A program made the translations under genes and the position numbers. From Myxocyprinus asiaticus (lineage: Eukaryota; Chordata; Actinopteri; Cypriniformes; Catostomidae), in contig NC_059358.1 in assembly GCF_019703515.2 (NCBI RefSeq), positions 49,742,594 to 49,806,593 of the forward strand: DNA of 64,000 nt, read 5' to 3'. The notes below the pieces were generated by a model. That model made no database searches, had not been told where the DNA came from, and was given only the letters and a program-made list of their open reading frames with translations. This document shows positions 1 through 10,639 of the stretch, piece after piece; the first letter of the stretch is position 1, and the number at the start of each line of letters is the position of its first letter.

Positions 1-450
1 TGTCAACAGACGTTTATGCAGGTAAAGGCTGCACTTTGTGGCAGACCACTTTTACATTCACCCGATTTCTCTCTCCCTTTCATTTTACAGACGGATGCTT
101 CAGACAGGGGGCTGGGGGTGGTGGTCTCACAGGTGGTGGAGGGGAAGGAATGGCCGGTGCTGTATATTAGTTACAAGCTCTCTCTGAGGGAGACTAAGTA
201 CAGCATCACTGAAAAAGAGTCTCTGGCCATCAAGTGGGCTGTCCTCACTCTCCAGTACTACCTGATGGGGTGCGCCTTCACCCTCTGTTCAGATCACGCC
301 CAGCTCCAATGGCTCCACTGCATGAAAGATACCAACACGTGGATCACCCGGTGGTATCTGGCTCTTCAGCCATTTAAGTTCGAGGTGGTCCACAGGCCGG
401 GGGCACCTATGGCTATCGTGGACTTCCTCTCCAGAAATGGGGGGGAGTGA
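1..450 (+). pseudogene. pol: Ty3/gypsy retrotransposon pol, RNase H end (partial)
   Basis: The reading frame is open from the first base of the window and ends at the TGA at 448-450. It encodes the RNase H domain of a Ty3/gypsy polyprotein, which degrades the RNA strand of the RNA:DNA hybrid during reverse transcription. Visible landmarks are LQTDASDRG (first catalytic Asp), TEKESLAIKWAV (catalytic Glu), LCSDHAQLQWL (second Asp) and the closing VHRPGAPMAIVDFLSRN. The reverse transcriptase lies outside the window to the left. No integrase follows, although in ordinary Ty3/gypsy elements it would come after RNase H. Instead the frame stops about 46 bases before a putative LTR. Either the element has an unusual domain order or its integrase has been lost. 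There is no internal stop in the visible part, so the copy may be fairly young. The family assignment is firm; intactness cannot be judged. Confidence 0.9.
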
Positions 451-496
451 TGGGCAGGCCGGAGGACGCCCTGGCCTGAGTCGGGCGGTGGGGGTA

Positions 497-675
497 TGTG
501 GCGGCGTGGTCGAGCGTTCATCCGGAGACAGAGACATGCTTCAGCCACCAAAGTTGTCTGTTTATTTTGAAGCTGAAAAACTATTTTGAGTTGCACATTA
601 TTAAAGACAAACCCTTTGAGTTGAAGCCTCACGTTTCCCGCTTCCTCCTTTCACCCCACAATGAACCCCGTTACA
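497..675 (+). mobile_element. Putative 3' LTR of the Ty3/gypsy element
   Basis: A 179-bp segment begins TGTGGCGGCG and ends CCCCGTTACA, giving the TGT...ACA ends expected of an LTR. Directly before it is a G-rich purine tract (gcggtgggggta, 485-496) suited to be the polypurine tract that primes plus-strand synthesis. It sits just downstream of the RNase H stop codon. The matching 5' LTR is outside the window, so the boundaries are inferred. Confidence 0.55.
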
Positions 676-2198
676 ATATGCTATGCATAATTTAAATGAT
701 TTAAACAGACTGAACTCAGTTCAGGACACTCTGAGCTGTCAGTAAAGGGTTCAACTTTTCACATACAGAGTCATGTGACAAAACATCATGGTGCCGATCA
801 CAGCAGATTTTGTCTTTGGGAGAAAAGCCAACAAAACTACATCTACAACTTAATGAGGTAGAAGAAACCTCATTAAGTTTTTACATTGAAACCTGTTTGA
901 GTCAAAAGTAGAAAAACAAGAGTCTCTAGTTTCATCTGATATACCATTTTGAAAATTTCATAGATTTATCGCAAAACGACACACTGTTAAACACAATGAC
1001 CAGAGACGAGGACCATAGGACTATTTTTCCTCTAGAAATCCTATATTCACTGTGCATTATCACATTGAGAATCATGTGATCTTTGAATGATGTCATTTAG
1101 AGACAATGCTGGCCATTACTTTATTTTGTTGACAGTGCAAAGAAAGAACATTGAGATTTTGTTGCCAAAGTAGAAAAAAACATTGAAACATAAACGTCAA
1201 ACCAACTCAAATAAATTTTATTTCTATATTTTTTTATTTGTGCTTTTATTTGGGCAGCTGCAATGTCTGTAATATCTCAGAAACATGAATAACCAACACT
1301 TCTGGAAACATAAACTATTTGATAAAAAATAAATAAAAAAATATGACTTTCTATAGCTTGGTTATATTTAAAATTTCACAATTCACACTCGCTCAAAATA
1401 CAGCACTTATAAATGAAAGACAAAAATAGCAAAAATGCTTTGTGTAAAAAGCTACCAGAACTACTCAGCTGCAGGGTAAAGAGAAACTTTATCATCCAGA
1501 TAAACACAGGTTACATCTCTGTGTTCATCTCTAGAGTTTCATCTGACGTATAGAGGTTGACCTGTATATGCATGGATCTTCCCCTAGTGGCCAGTAGAGG
1601 TCACAAAGAGGTTATGACTTTTATTTTGAAATATTGTTTTAGGGTTTTTGTGTTGTCCCTGGTTTCTTCCCTAATTGTCACCAGCACTCTGGTGACATTG
1701 GCCCTGTCTCAAATGGCATACTTGATGTGGACTTGCGGTCTCATGGCCTTCATTTGTGCATTCTCGCAAAGTCCACAAGACCGTAGGGTGTGTTCCATTT
1801 GAGTTTTTAGCACTCAGGGGGTGCTCTTTTATGTAGTTTTCCAGAGATATGGAATTACTCTTTTTAGTTTTTAATGAATAGTTTTTATTGGGGAAGATTT
1901 ATGTTCACAAAAGTAAGTAACCTAACACTAAACATTTGTTATTGTTGTTTCAGAGAGGATTTTAGAATTGTTGTGAGTCTCAAAAATCAAGATAGCAGAG
2001 AAATCTTTCCTGCACATAGCATTACTTATATTTATCGATATAGCAATGTTCATTCTACCAGCGTATATATACTGTATACCTACATAAGTGTGGCTGTGTG
2101 TATTTTATAATTATTTTTTAGTTCTACACTGGTGTGTGAAACATATGTTCTCTTTTCTATATGCTTGACTGTTTTTTAAACACTTGCCTGTAACCTGT
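676..2198. other. Non-coding AT-rich stretch
   Basis: No gene is recognisable here. It contains a perfect 13-bp hairpin at 847-879. At about 1700-1815 there is a short MITE-like segment bounded by imperfect inverted copies of a sequence resembling TCAAATGG. The remaining short open frames have no recognisable protein features. Confidence 0.6.
847..879. repeat. Small perfect hairpin
   Basis: AACTTAATGAGGT (847-859) is matched by its exact reverse complement at 867-879, with a 7-nt loop. No known element is attached to it. Confidence 0.6.
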
Positions 2199-2785
2199 AA
2201 GTGTAAGACATCTTTAGAAACTATAAAGGGTCTACTTTTATTTGTGTACACTCACAATAACAACAAAACCTTGTGCTTTTGTAAAATAAAGAAAATAAAC
2301 AGGGTGCGCTTTCAGCCGTCTCTGTCTCCGTGAGCATCTTTCTGAAACACATCACAAAAATGAACTAAAACTCAGCGAATTCTTATCACACAAACATGAA
2401 ACATATGTCTAAAGAAAGCTTAAAATGTCTACTTTTAAATAAAACAATTCAAATTTAAAACAAATATTCTCCTGCAATGTAATCTGTATGAAACAAAGTG
2501 ATGTACAGTTTCTCCTGGCTCAGCTAATTATCCCTAATGTGATCACACCCACCAGCAGAGTGCGCTATTCATACGGTAATGTGCTGAGGCAATCAATGCA
2601 AATGGTATACGCCCCTGAGGCAAGTTTAATATATATATATATTAAATATATTTTAAAATGCAATTTATTCCTGTGATGTAAAGCTGAATTTTCAGCATCA
2701 TTACTGCAGTCTTCAGTGTCACATGATCCTTCAGAAATCATTCTAATTTGCTGATTTGCTGTAATATCTGATATAGGGCATACAC

Positions 2786-2820
<35 letters not shown>

Positions 2821-3531
2821 CAGGATTCTTTGATGACTAGAAAGATCAAAATAACAGCATTTATCTGAAATAGAAAGCTTTTGTAACATTATACACTACC
2901 GTTCAAAAGTTTGGGGTCAGTAAGAAATTGTTTTTGTTTTTATGGAAAGAAATTAATACTTTTATTCAGCAAGGATGCAAAAAATAAATAAATAAATACA
3001 AATTGTATATATTATGTATATGCCCTATATCAGATATTACATTTTATTTTATTCCCAGGAGAGGGGTCTTTGTCTCCTCAGGTGTGAATCACATCAGTAT
3101 TCATGATCATCCACGCTTCCTCGCATATGGCCTTTCTAACACTAAAAGTGTCTTACAAAAGTTAAATAACTATATTGTTTTGTATGAATGAGTGATCAGG
3201 ATGGTTTTCACATCATTTTGTAGCAACTCTAGGCTACAAGATCCAGTTCTCAAATGTCTTGTGAACAAATGTTTAGTATGTGTTATATGGCCTTATTTCA
3301 GTGACTTAAATTTTGTGTTTTTTCAAAAACCATGCATAAACGTTATTTTCTCAAAAATACAAACATGTACATACATGTTGCTCACATATTATTGTAGCCC
3401 AGTTTGTGCTACATACAGTGTTATCAGACTTTAGCCATTAATATGTTTTTAAGCAACTGAAAAAAGCACAAATGTCAAGACATGTCAAAACTTCTCCAGG
3501 GCCCAAAACACCATCAGACCCCAGAGAGTTA
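2199..3531. mobile_element. piggyBac-like non-autonomous transposon, copy A
   Basis: This stretch is duplicated at 26236-29937. Both copies begin with a shared segment (taagtgtaagacatc) and finish in the same terminal sequence, ...CAGACCCCAGAG(a/g)GTTAA. On the reverse strand that end reads TTAACCCTCTGGGGTC. TTAA plus a C-rich terminus is the arrangement known for piggyBac superfamily elements, which insert at TTAA. No transposase is encoded, so it would depend on enzyme supplied in trans. It carries AT-dinucleotide tracts (2627-2660, 2789-2815) and an internal fold-back (2760-3041). The superfamily is inferred from one terminus only; the left end is defined just by where the two copies stop matching. 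Confidence 0.6.
2760..3041. repeat. Fold-back segment inside piggyBac-like copy A
   Basis: A 23-bp arm at 2760-2782 (TGTAATATCTGATATAGGGC plus 3 nt) is repeated as its exact reverse complement at 3019-3041. The same pair of arms frames the equivalent position in copy B (29074-29453), where the interior is longer and has a second, inner inverted repeat. It may be a MITE nested in the larger element. Confidence 0.75.
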
Positions 3532-4183
3532 AGACTTCAATATACACGCCCACTGTGTTATGGTTGGCTAACATCTCTGAAGCACAAATAGCCCCGCCAA
3601 TGCCTGTGGAACTGTTTTTTTCCAAGAATGAAAATGTGCAAGCGATTTGCAAAATTCCATGAAAGCACTCAGTTCAGGTAATCATTGAAAGCTATGTCCC
3701 AGTTTATTTGAATCACGCAATTAAACTACTACAGTTGTTCTGACTGAAATAATAACTGAAAACCGAACAAAGTTGGCATACTGTTGCTCACAAATACTTT
3801 TATTTTTAGGCATACAAGACTTGGCAATATAATAATAATATTTAAAGCTGAGAACAGTGAAAATAGTCCAGATTAACACAAGCTACAAATGTGAAGGTTT
3901 AGTAAACCTGTATCCAGCTTAATGGTGGGCGCGGGTGTTCACCACTGTTGTGAGGCCGCTTCAATAGGCATCCTGTAAAATATGGGATGTTGGTCTGATT
4001 TAGCTAAAACCAGTTTACTTTTTGTATAAACGAATAAGCCATCAGACTAGGAATATCATAAGATATCGACACATCGATTATTGATCGGTATGTTTTTGAG
4101 GCATCGATATATTAACATTAGCTGACATTTAAATAATAAACCTAATTTGTGTGCTTTCCAATTCACTGTCAGTTGACCTTCCA
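3532..4183. other. Non-coding stretch
   Basis: No gene or well-defined element is recognised. A short run rich in ATCGAT-like words occurs at about 4065-4115. Confidence 0.5.
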
Positions 4184-4480
4184 TTTAAAGGGATAGTTAA
4201 CCCAAAAATGAAGATTCTCTCATCATTTACTCACCCTCATGCCATCCCAGATGTGTATGACTTTCTTTCTTCTGCACAACACAAACAAACATTTTTAGAA
4301 GAGTATTTCAGCTCTGTAGGTCCATACAATGCAAGTGAATGGTGACCAATATTTTGACGCTCCAAAAAGCAAATAAAGGCAGCATAAAAGTAACCCATAC
4401 AACTCCAGTGGTTATGTCTTCAGAAGCGATATGAAAGGTGAGGGTGAGAAACAGATAAATATTGAAGTCCTTTTAATATT
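4184..4480 (+). repeat. High-copy teleost interspersed repeat fragment
   Basis: It begins AAAGGGATAGTTAACCCAAA and continues through catcatttactcaccctcatgcc and gtccatacaatgcaagtgaa. I recognise this as a very abundant interspersed sequence of cypriniform genomes, usually found as fragments of non-autonomous DNA transposons. It has no coding capacity; the open frame of about 64 codons on the plus strand is incidental. I cannot place it in a superfamily. Confidence 0.6.
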
Positions 4481-5205
4481 TAGGTACAACACGTTCAAAA
4501 AAATATCAGTGCCCCTTCCGCCCCTGCTGAGGTTTGAACACCCCACTGCTTTTGTAAGATTGCAGTTGTTTTTTTGTTTTCCTTTTGAAAACAAACCTTT
4601 ATTGTTGATTGATAAGTGCTAAACACATTGAAGTATTGGCTTTGTCGATATTTTCTCAGGCGCTGAAGGTGACCCTTGGCTCCGGTGTTTAGAGTTTGTG
4701 CACGGATGGCTTTGATGGTAAATTTGTTGGGCTGGTTACGTGGAGAGGCTATTATGGATTTACTATCTGGGCCTGAGGTGCTGGCTGCTGATTATGTGAT
4801 TAAATCAATAATCATTTCTGTTTGGGCTCCTTTGCTCCTCTGCTTAATCCTCTTTTTCCTGTGTAGCTGAGCATAACAAGAAGACAAAAGTGCACTATAA
4901 ATCCATTTACAGTCATAAAAAGTGTTTATTTATAATATTACTATTATTATTATTATTATTACAAAAATAGAAATGAAAGAAAAGCTGTAGCCAGTGGGAA
5001 CACATCTTCTTTATTGATGATGGCAGGCTTCATATTATGTAATTTTGTCTATTGTGGCAGGAAATGAAGACAGACTCTCACAGTTGTAGTGAAACAAGAT
5101 ATTTGAATGTGCTCCTGTTGACAAGCACTGCTGTCTTGGCAGAGAAGAGGGGAGACCTTCAGTGACACATAAAAGAAAAAGATGAAGGTCCACATTCCTG
5201 TTTGA
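4481..5205. other. Non-coding stretch
   Basis: No gene recognised. There is a short (ATT)n microsatellite at about 4936-4962. Short open frames have no recognisable domains. Confidence 0.5.
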
Positions 5206-5830
5206 TAGGGTGACCATACTTCCTCTTTTTCAGACCTTAAAAAAGCTTCTGGCCGGGATTTCTAAATTTGCGAAAATGTCCGGGACTCGGCTTTAGTTGC
5301 ATTATGATGTGCATCTGGTTTAATACTCCACTGTGTGTGTGCGCATATTTGCATTGCTTTAACCCCTCTTTGTAAGTCCCGCCTTCTCGCAGACCAATTG
5401 GTAGATTATAAGAGGCTTGCAGCAACTATTGGCCAAATTCCTGCCTGTCAATCTCTCCGAGAATGCGCAAAGCGCTGTTGTGTTTGGCATCAAACAGTTG
5501 CTTGACAGTAGCAGCAAATGACAGCTGAGTGGAAACAATGCCGAAACGAAAGTGCAAATTTACAGAAGATTTGCACAAAAAATTCCCATGCTTTCGTCCA
5601 GGTCGAGATCCGTGGGAAGCAGAATGTATGACATGTAAAGCTGGCACAAGTGATTTAGAAGCACACATTAGCTCTGTGAAGCATGAAGGGTCAGCAAAAG
5701 GTGAAAGTTCATCAGGTAAATTAGCAGACTACTTTTTGCAACCAGGTAAAATTGTTATCACATTGCTTCATTTTCCATGGCCATTCAAAATAATAGTAAT
5801 AGTAAATGAAGGTACACTCATGGCATGAAA
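5206..5830 (+). mobile_element. hAT-like element relic (5' end, promoter region and first exon)
   Basis: The left edge, TAGGGTGACCATAC at 5206, resembles the CAGGGGTGACCATA ends of some hAT-related repeats in fish. The stretch also contains a CCAAT-like motif (about 5393), a TATA-like TATAAGAGG (about 5408) and then an ATG opening a short zinc-finger exon. I could not find a right terminal repeat or a target duplication, so the 3' boundary is arbitrary and the assignment rests on the left end and the exon. Confidence 0.5.
5538..5752 (+). pseudogene. BED-type zinc-finger first exon of a hAT-related protein
   Basis: An ATG at 5538 opens MPKRKCKFTEDLHKKFPCF, followed by ECMTCKAGT, EAHISSVKH and KLADYFLQPG. 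The two cysteines (CMTC) and two histidines (HISSVKH) have the layout of a BED-type zinc finger, the DNA-binding head of many hAT transposases and of host genes derived from them. Compared with related fish sequences I know, several residues seem to be missing between the cysteine pair and the histidine pair. The frame then runs into CAG|GTAAAA, a good splice donor at about 5743-5750, so this looks like exon 1 of a spliced gene. The upstream CCAAT and TATA-like motifs fit promoter use. No later exon with the catalytic domain is recognisable, so it is probably dead. Confidence 0.5.
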
Positions 5831-6782
5831 TATTTTATTTTAGTACATGGACATTCAAAAGAATGTTGGAAATTTTTATTTATTTATATATATTTATGTT
5901 ATGCTAATAGAGTGTCTTTTTCACTGTATTAAAGTTTGCATTCATAGTAACACTGTTTTGAACCCTATTATTCCACCCCACCCCAATCTTTGCATGTCTT
6001 TCATTGTGGAGTATGCTTCTATTGGATTTTAACGCTATTGGACAAATTGCCTTTCCAAGGTTTCACAGCATATTTGGATTACTGCACTTGGAATTTGTAT
6101 ATGCACTGGTGAACACTTTGTACTTAACACTTAGAATTGAACTTGGACTCTCAAGAACTGAGGGGTACAGTAAAGAGACTCTAATCCTTGTATAGATCGA
6201 GAGACATTTGCATATTTTGTAAAGTCTTTTGTTCACTTTATATACAGTATATATTGTTAATACACCTCAGTTGAATTACATTTCATTGTTTGTTTTCTTT
6301 ATTTTCACACTTCATCTCCCCATACTTAGCATCTGACCCTCTTTACCTTGTGTAGCCCTGTCGATGCAGCTGATCTTTACAGGTTTTTCTTCACCAAGCT
6401 CTTATCAAAATCAAATGTGGGCTGTATTCCTTCAGGTGTTCCTGACAAACTTTTTTTTAGGCTGTACATAGCAAGTAACTTTGTAATTATGCTACTTTCA
6501 TGTGCTATCAGAATTATCCTACTTCCCACTTCTGAAGTGGTAATTACGAGTATGTCGTGTTCACATGCTTTGTTGTCAGAAAGAACAGGAAACATGGACA
6601 ACGACCTGTTCAATCATACATATTTCTTGAGTAACATTTATTTTGACACCATAATACATATTACTCAGTTAGCTTGTTGACGATAATGGAATTTGTCAAA
6701 TACAAGCTATTTTCACAGTGTAAAAATTTACAACACGCATAGAATGGTTGCTGATATACATAAATGAATTTGACCAAAACGG
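5831..6782. other. Non-coding stretch
   Basis: AT-rich sequence without recognisable coding or structural elements. The open frame of about 110 codons at 6348-6680 resembles nothing I know and looks incidental. Confidence 0.5.
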
Positions 6783-6794
6783 CGCGAGCAGGCG

Positions 6795-7028
6795 ATGTCC
6801 ACCTTGGTGGTCCAGGAGCGCCACCTGTGGCTGAATCTGGTCGAGATGAGGGACGGCGACAAAGCACACTTTCTCAATGCGCCCATCTCCAAGATTGGAC
6901 TTTTCGGCAACACCGTTGAGGACTTCGCTCAGCAGTGTTCGGCGGTGAAGAAGCGTACGGAGGCCATCCAGCAGCGGTACCCAAATTGTCAAAAAAAGAG
7001 CGGTTTCCTCACTCCTTGGGTCACATAA
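6795..7028 (+). pseudogene. gag: DIRS gag-like protein, C-terminal remnant
   Basis: The 77-codon frame contains STLVVQERHLWLNLVEM and TVEDFAQQCSAVKKRTEAIQ, a segment I recognise from the end of the first open reading frame of fish DIRS elements, taken to be the structural (Gag-like) protein. The frame ends in FLTPWVT and then stops. The normal C-terminal extension and the linker to pol are shortened. The N-terminal part of the same protein, absent here, is present in DIRS copy B at 27534-28607, whose final codons overlap this segment. Confidence 0.8.
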
Positions 7029-7334
7029 TCAGTGTTTACGACCGCTGTTGTCACGGCGACCAGACACCGAGCACTCGCAGCCAGGGCCCCACGAACGCGG
7101 TCCCCCCGCTTTCGTGCGCCCGGCTGCGCCATGCCTACGGCCAACCGGTAGTTACGAGTCTCGAGGGTGACCCAAGAGGTCCTCCTCCTCAGTCGCTAAC
7201 CTGCCCTATGCCGGATACACAGAGCAAGGTAAGTGCTTCAAGGTCCCCCTCAGCGCAGCCACCTCGGGACGAAGCAACGCTCCTCGACATGGCATCACCT
7301 GCTCCTCCCCGCCAAGAGGCCCCACCTCCAGGTA

Positions 7335-9012
7335 CATCAGACGCGATTGTCCCTTTAGTGCCCCTCGCCCGCAGCTTGGACGCATGGCTAACACTTTCCA
7401 ACCCATCGCAGTGGCTGGCCAGGACCATCCGACTCGGCTACGCAATTCAGTTTGCCAGGCGCCTGCCCCAGTTCAGCGAGTCCGCTTCACTTCAGTGCAG
7501 GGCGAGAACGCCGCCACCCTGCGTGCAGAGATCGCGACCCTTCTTCGCCTGTCCATCCAGCCGAAATGGGGGAAGGGTTCTACAGCCCTTACTTCATCGT
7601 ACCAAAGGCGGTGGGTTGCGGCCAATCTTGGACCTGCGAGTTCTGAACCGGGCCTTACACAGACTCCCATTCAAGATGCTAACGCAGAAACACATTTTGA
7701 CGTGCGTCCGGCATCAAGATTGGTTCGCGGTGGTAGTCCTGAAGGATGCGTACTTTCACGTCTCGGTTTTACCTCGACACAGAGCCTTCCTACGGTTTGC
7801 TTTCGACTGCCGGGCATATCAGTACAAGGTCCTCCCCTTCTGCCTCTCCCTGTCCCCTCGCATCTTCATGAAAGTCACAGAGGCAGCTCTTGCCCCGTTA
7901 AGGGAAGTGGGCATCTGCATAATCAACTACCTCAGCTGATTCTAGCACACTCTCGAGAGTTGCTTTGTGCGCACAAGGACCTGGTGCTCAGGTACCTCAG
8001 CCATCTAGGGCTTCGGGTCAACTAGGAAAAGAGCAAGCTCTCCCTGGTTCAGAGCATCTCTTTTCTTGGCATGGGGTTAGACTCGGTCTCAATGATAACA
8101 CGCCTCACAAGCGAGCGCGTGCAGTCGGTGCTGAACTGCCTGAAGTCATTCAGGCGCAGGACAGCGGTTCCACTGAAACACTTTCAGAGGCTCCTGGGGC
8201 ATATGGCTTCCTCGGCAGTGGTCACGCCGCTCGGGTTGATGCATATGAGACTGCATCAGCACTGGCTTCAGATTCGAGTCCCGAGATGGGCATGGCACAC
8301 ATTGTGTAGCTATCACGCCGCTCTGCCGCCACTTATTCAGCCCTTGGACAGACCTCATGTTTTTGCGGGCAGGAGTTCCCCAACAGCAGGTGTCCAGATG
8401 CGTCGTGGTCACCACAGCACCTCCAAGTTGGGCTGGGGCACCGTATGCAATGGGCATGCAGCCGCTGGTTCCTGGACAGGACCGTGACTGGGTTGGCACA
8501 TCAACTGCCTAGAGTTGCTGGCTGTACTGCTCGCCCTGCGGATGCTATTGCCGTTGATCCGGGGAAAGCACGTGTTGGTCCGGTCGGACAACACAGCGAC
8601 AGTAGCGTACATAAATCACCAAGGCGGCGTACGCTCTCCTCGCATGTCGCAACTCGCCCGCCATCTCCTCCTTTGGAGTCAGCGGCGGCTGAGGTCACTG
8701 CGGGCCACTCACATCCTGGGCAGCCTCAACGCTACAGCGGAGGCACTGTCACAGCAGGCGACGCTCATTGGAGAGTGGAGACTGCACCTCCAGGTGGTCC
8801 AGCTGATTTGGAGTCGATTCGGCAAAGCACAGGTAGACCTGTTCGCTTCCCTGGAATCCTCCCACTGCCCGCTCTGGTATTCCATGACGGGAGCCCCCCT
8901 TGGGACAGGTGCATTGGCACACAGCTGGCCCCGGGGGCTGCACAAATATGCATTCCCCCCAGTAAGCCTACTTGCACAGACCCTGTGTAAGGTCAGGGAG
9001 GACGAGGAATGA
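7335..9012 (+). pseudogene. pol: DIRS reverse transcriptase-RNase H, multiply broken
   Basis: Reverse transcriptase blocks appear in successive frames: FYSPYFIVPK (about 7578-7607), LRPILDLRVLNRALH (about 7620-7665), DAYFHVSVLPRHRAF (about 7745-7790) and KVLPFCLSLSPRIF (about 7829-7870). At 7926-7934 the codons for Tyr-Leu are followed directly by the sequence that normally comes after the Asp-Asp-Trp. About 7 bases are missing, so the catalytic aspartates are gone and the frame shifts. After a stop at 8023-8025 the frame continues with SFLGMGLDSVS, RLLGHMASSAVVTPLG and then the RNase H region with VLVRSDNTATVAYINHQGG (about 8573-8628), ending EDEE-stop at 9012. At least four frameshifts and several stops are visible. 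It cannot make functional enzyme. Confidence 0.88.
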
Positions 9013-10014
9013 GTCACCCTCGTGGCCCCATATTGGCCCACCCAGACTTGGTTCTCGGACCTCATGCTCCTCACGACAGCACCTCCCTGGCAGATTCCCC
9101 TGAGGAAAGACCTTCTTTCTCAGGGACGGGGCACCATCTGGCACCCGTGTCCAGACCTCTGGAACCTCCATATCTGGCCCTTGGAGGGGCGGCTGTCCCC
9201 CTCCACCTTGAAGGTAAATGTAGCCGCTATAGCGGCCCACCACCACACAGTGGACGGTAAGTCCCTAGGAAAGCACGACTTGATCATCAGGTTCCTCAGA
9301 GGCACCTGGAGGCTGAATCCTCCCAGGCCACGCCTCTTCCCCTCATGGGATCTCTCTGCAGTCCTCCTGGGCCTTTATGGAGCCCCCTTTGAGCCGCTAC
9401 AGTCAGTTGAGTTGAAAGCCCTCTCCTTGAAGACGGCCCTCCTGATTGCACTCACCTCCATCAAGAGGGTTGGGGACCTGCAAGTGTTTTCTGTCAGCGG
9501 CACTTGCCTGGAGTTCGGTCCGGCAGATTCTCACGTGATCCTGCGACCATGGCCGGGCTATTTGCCCTAGGTTCCCACGACCCCCTTCAGGGATCAGGTG
9601 GTGAGCCTGCAAGCGCTGCCCCGTGAGGAGGCAGACCCAACCCTGTCATTGCTGTGTCCGGTGTGTGCTTTGCGCACCTACTTGGATCGCACGCAGAGCT
9701 TTAGACGCTCTGAGCAGCTCTTTGTCTGCTTCGGCAGACAGCGGAAAGGGAACGCTGTCTCCAAACAGAGGCTGGCCCACTGGATCATGGATGCCATCAT
9801 TCTGGCATACCAGGCCCAGGCCATGCCCGCTCCTTTGGGAATACGAGCACACTCTACTAGGAGTGTGGCAGCCTCGTGGGCACTGGTCCATGGCACCTTT
9901 CTAACAGACATCTGCAGAGCTGCGGGCTGGGCTACACCCAATACCTTTGTGAGATTTTACAATCTTCATGTTGAGCCGGTTTCGTCCCATGTTTTGTCAG
10001 GTACGAACAGGTAG
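9013..10014 (+). pseudogene. DIRS tyrosine recombinase, one in-frame stop
   Basis: The frame resumes directly after the TGA at 9010-9012 with LVAPYWPTQTW (end of the pol region) and goes on into the recombinase: LSPSTLKVNVAAIAAHHH, RFLRGTWRLNPPRPR, LKTALLIALTSIKRVGDLQV, SEQLFVCFGRQRKGN, IRAHSTRSVAASWA and ICRAAGWATPNTFVRFYNL. The tyrosine-recombinase residues are recognisable: Arg in KRVGDL, His-x-x-Arg in AHSTR, and the nucleophile Tyr in VRFYNL (about 9958). This enzyme class joins the circular DIRS cDNA to the target by strand exchange. The only lesion in the roughly 270 codons of the catalytic part is a TAG at 9568-9570 after PGYLP; the same frame continues on the other side. It is the best preserved part of this copy. 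It terminates at 10012-10014. Confidence 0.88.
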
Positions 10015-10639
10015 AGTTTGTTAATACAGAACAACTGGCCAGGTGTATCGCTTGTGTATTGCACCTTCCCCCTTCCCTGAGGCGAAAGCTTGTGCTTTTA
10101 CCCCCAGTCGAGTTCACGAAGTCATGGACCCTGGATGTCCTTCCTCACTAGCCCCACGTCTCCCTTGGGCAGGGCCCTCTCTGCCCCCGGCCGCTGTGTT
10201 TGTAGAGCTCCTCTCCTTCGAGGCAGGACCTACCACCGTGCCCCTTCCATGTACGGCTGGTGAGCCCACATGTCATATTGCCACATGTTGACCTCCCCTT
10301 TGGGCAGGATGTGGTCTCTGTGGGGTCTTTTCCCCCTGAAAGAATAGGAATGGAAAAGAACACCTTCCCCGATGCGTATAATAGTGTTAGATGGCCCCAG
10401 CCGGATCTAATACTATGTGGAGAGAAAACATAGAGAGAAAAGGCCGTGGCTGGCCCCATGCTAGTTACGTCGCTTCCCCCCTCAAGGATGTGGGGAACTA
10501 CATGACGTCTTTTTGGGGCGTTGGGGGAGGTTACGTGCAGACTGATGCACCTGCTATTACGCACGCAGCAGCTTGCTTGCACTTGCATCAGCAGTTCACG
10601 TAACACGGTTCACCTGTTGTGGCGTTTTTCTATAGGGAA

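Noticed and set aside
4676..4870. Short frame with two hydrophobic segments
   Set aside because: It is too short, has no homologue I recognise and no gene context.
6935..7939. 334-codon open frame on the plus strand
   Set aside because: Only its last third matches the DIRS reverse transcriptase. The front part is an out-of-frame reading of gag and linker sequence, so the frame as a whole is not one protein.
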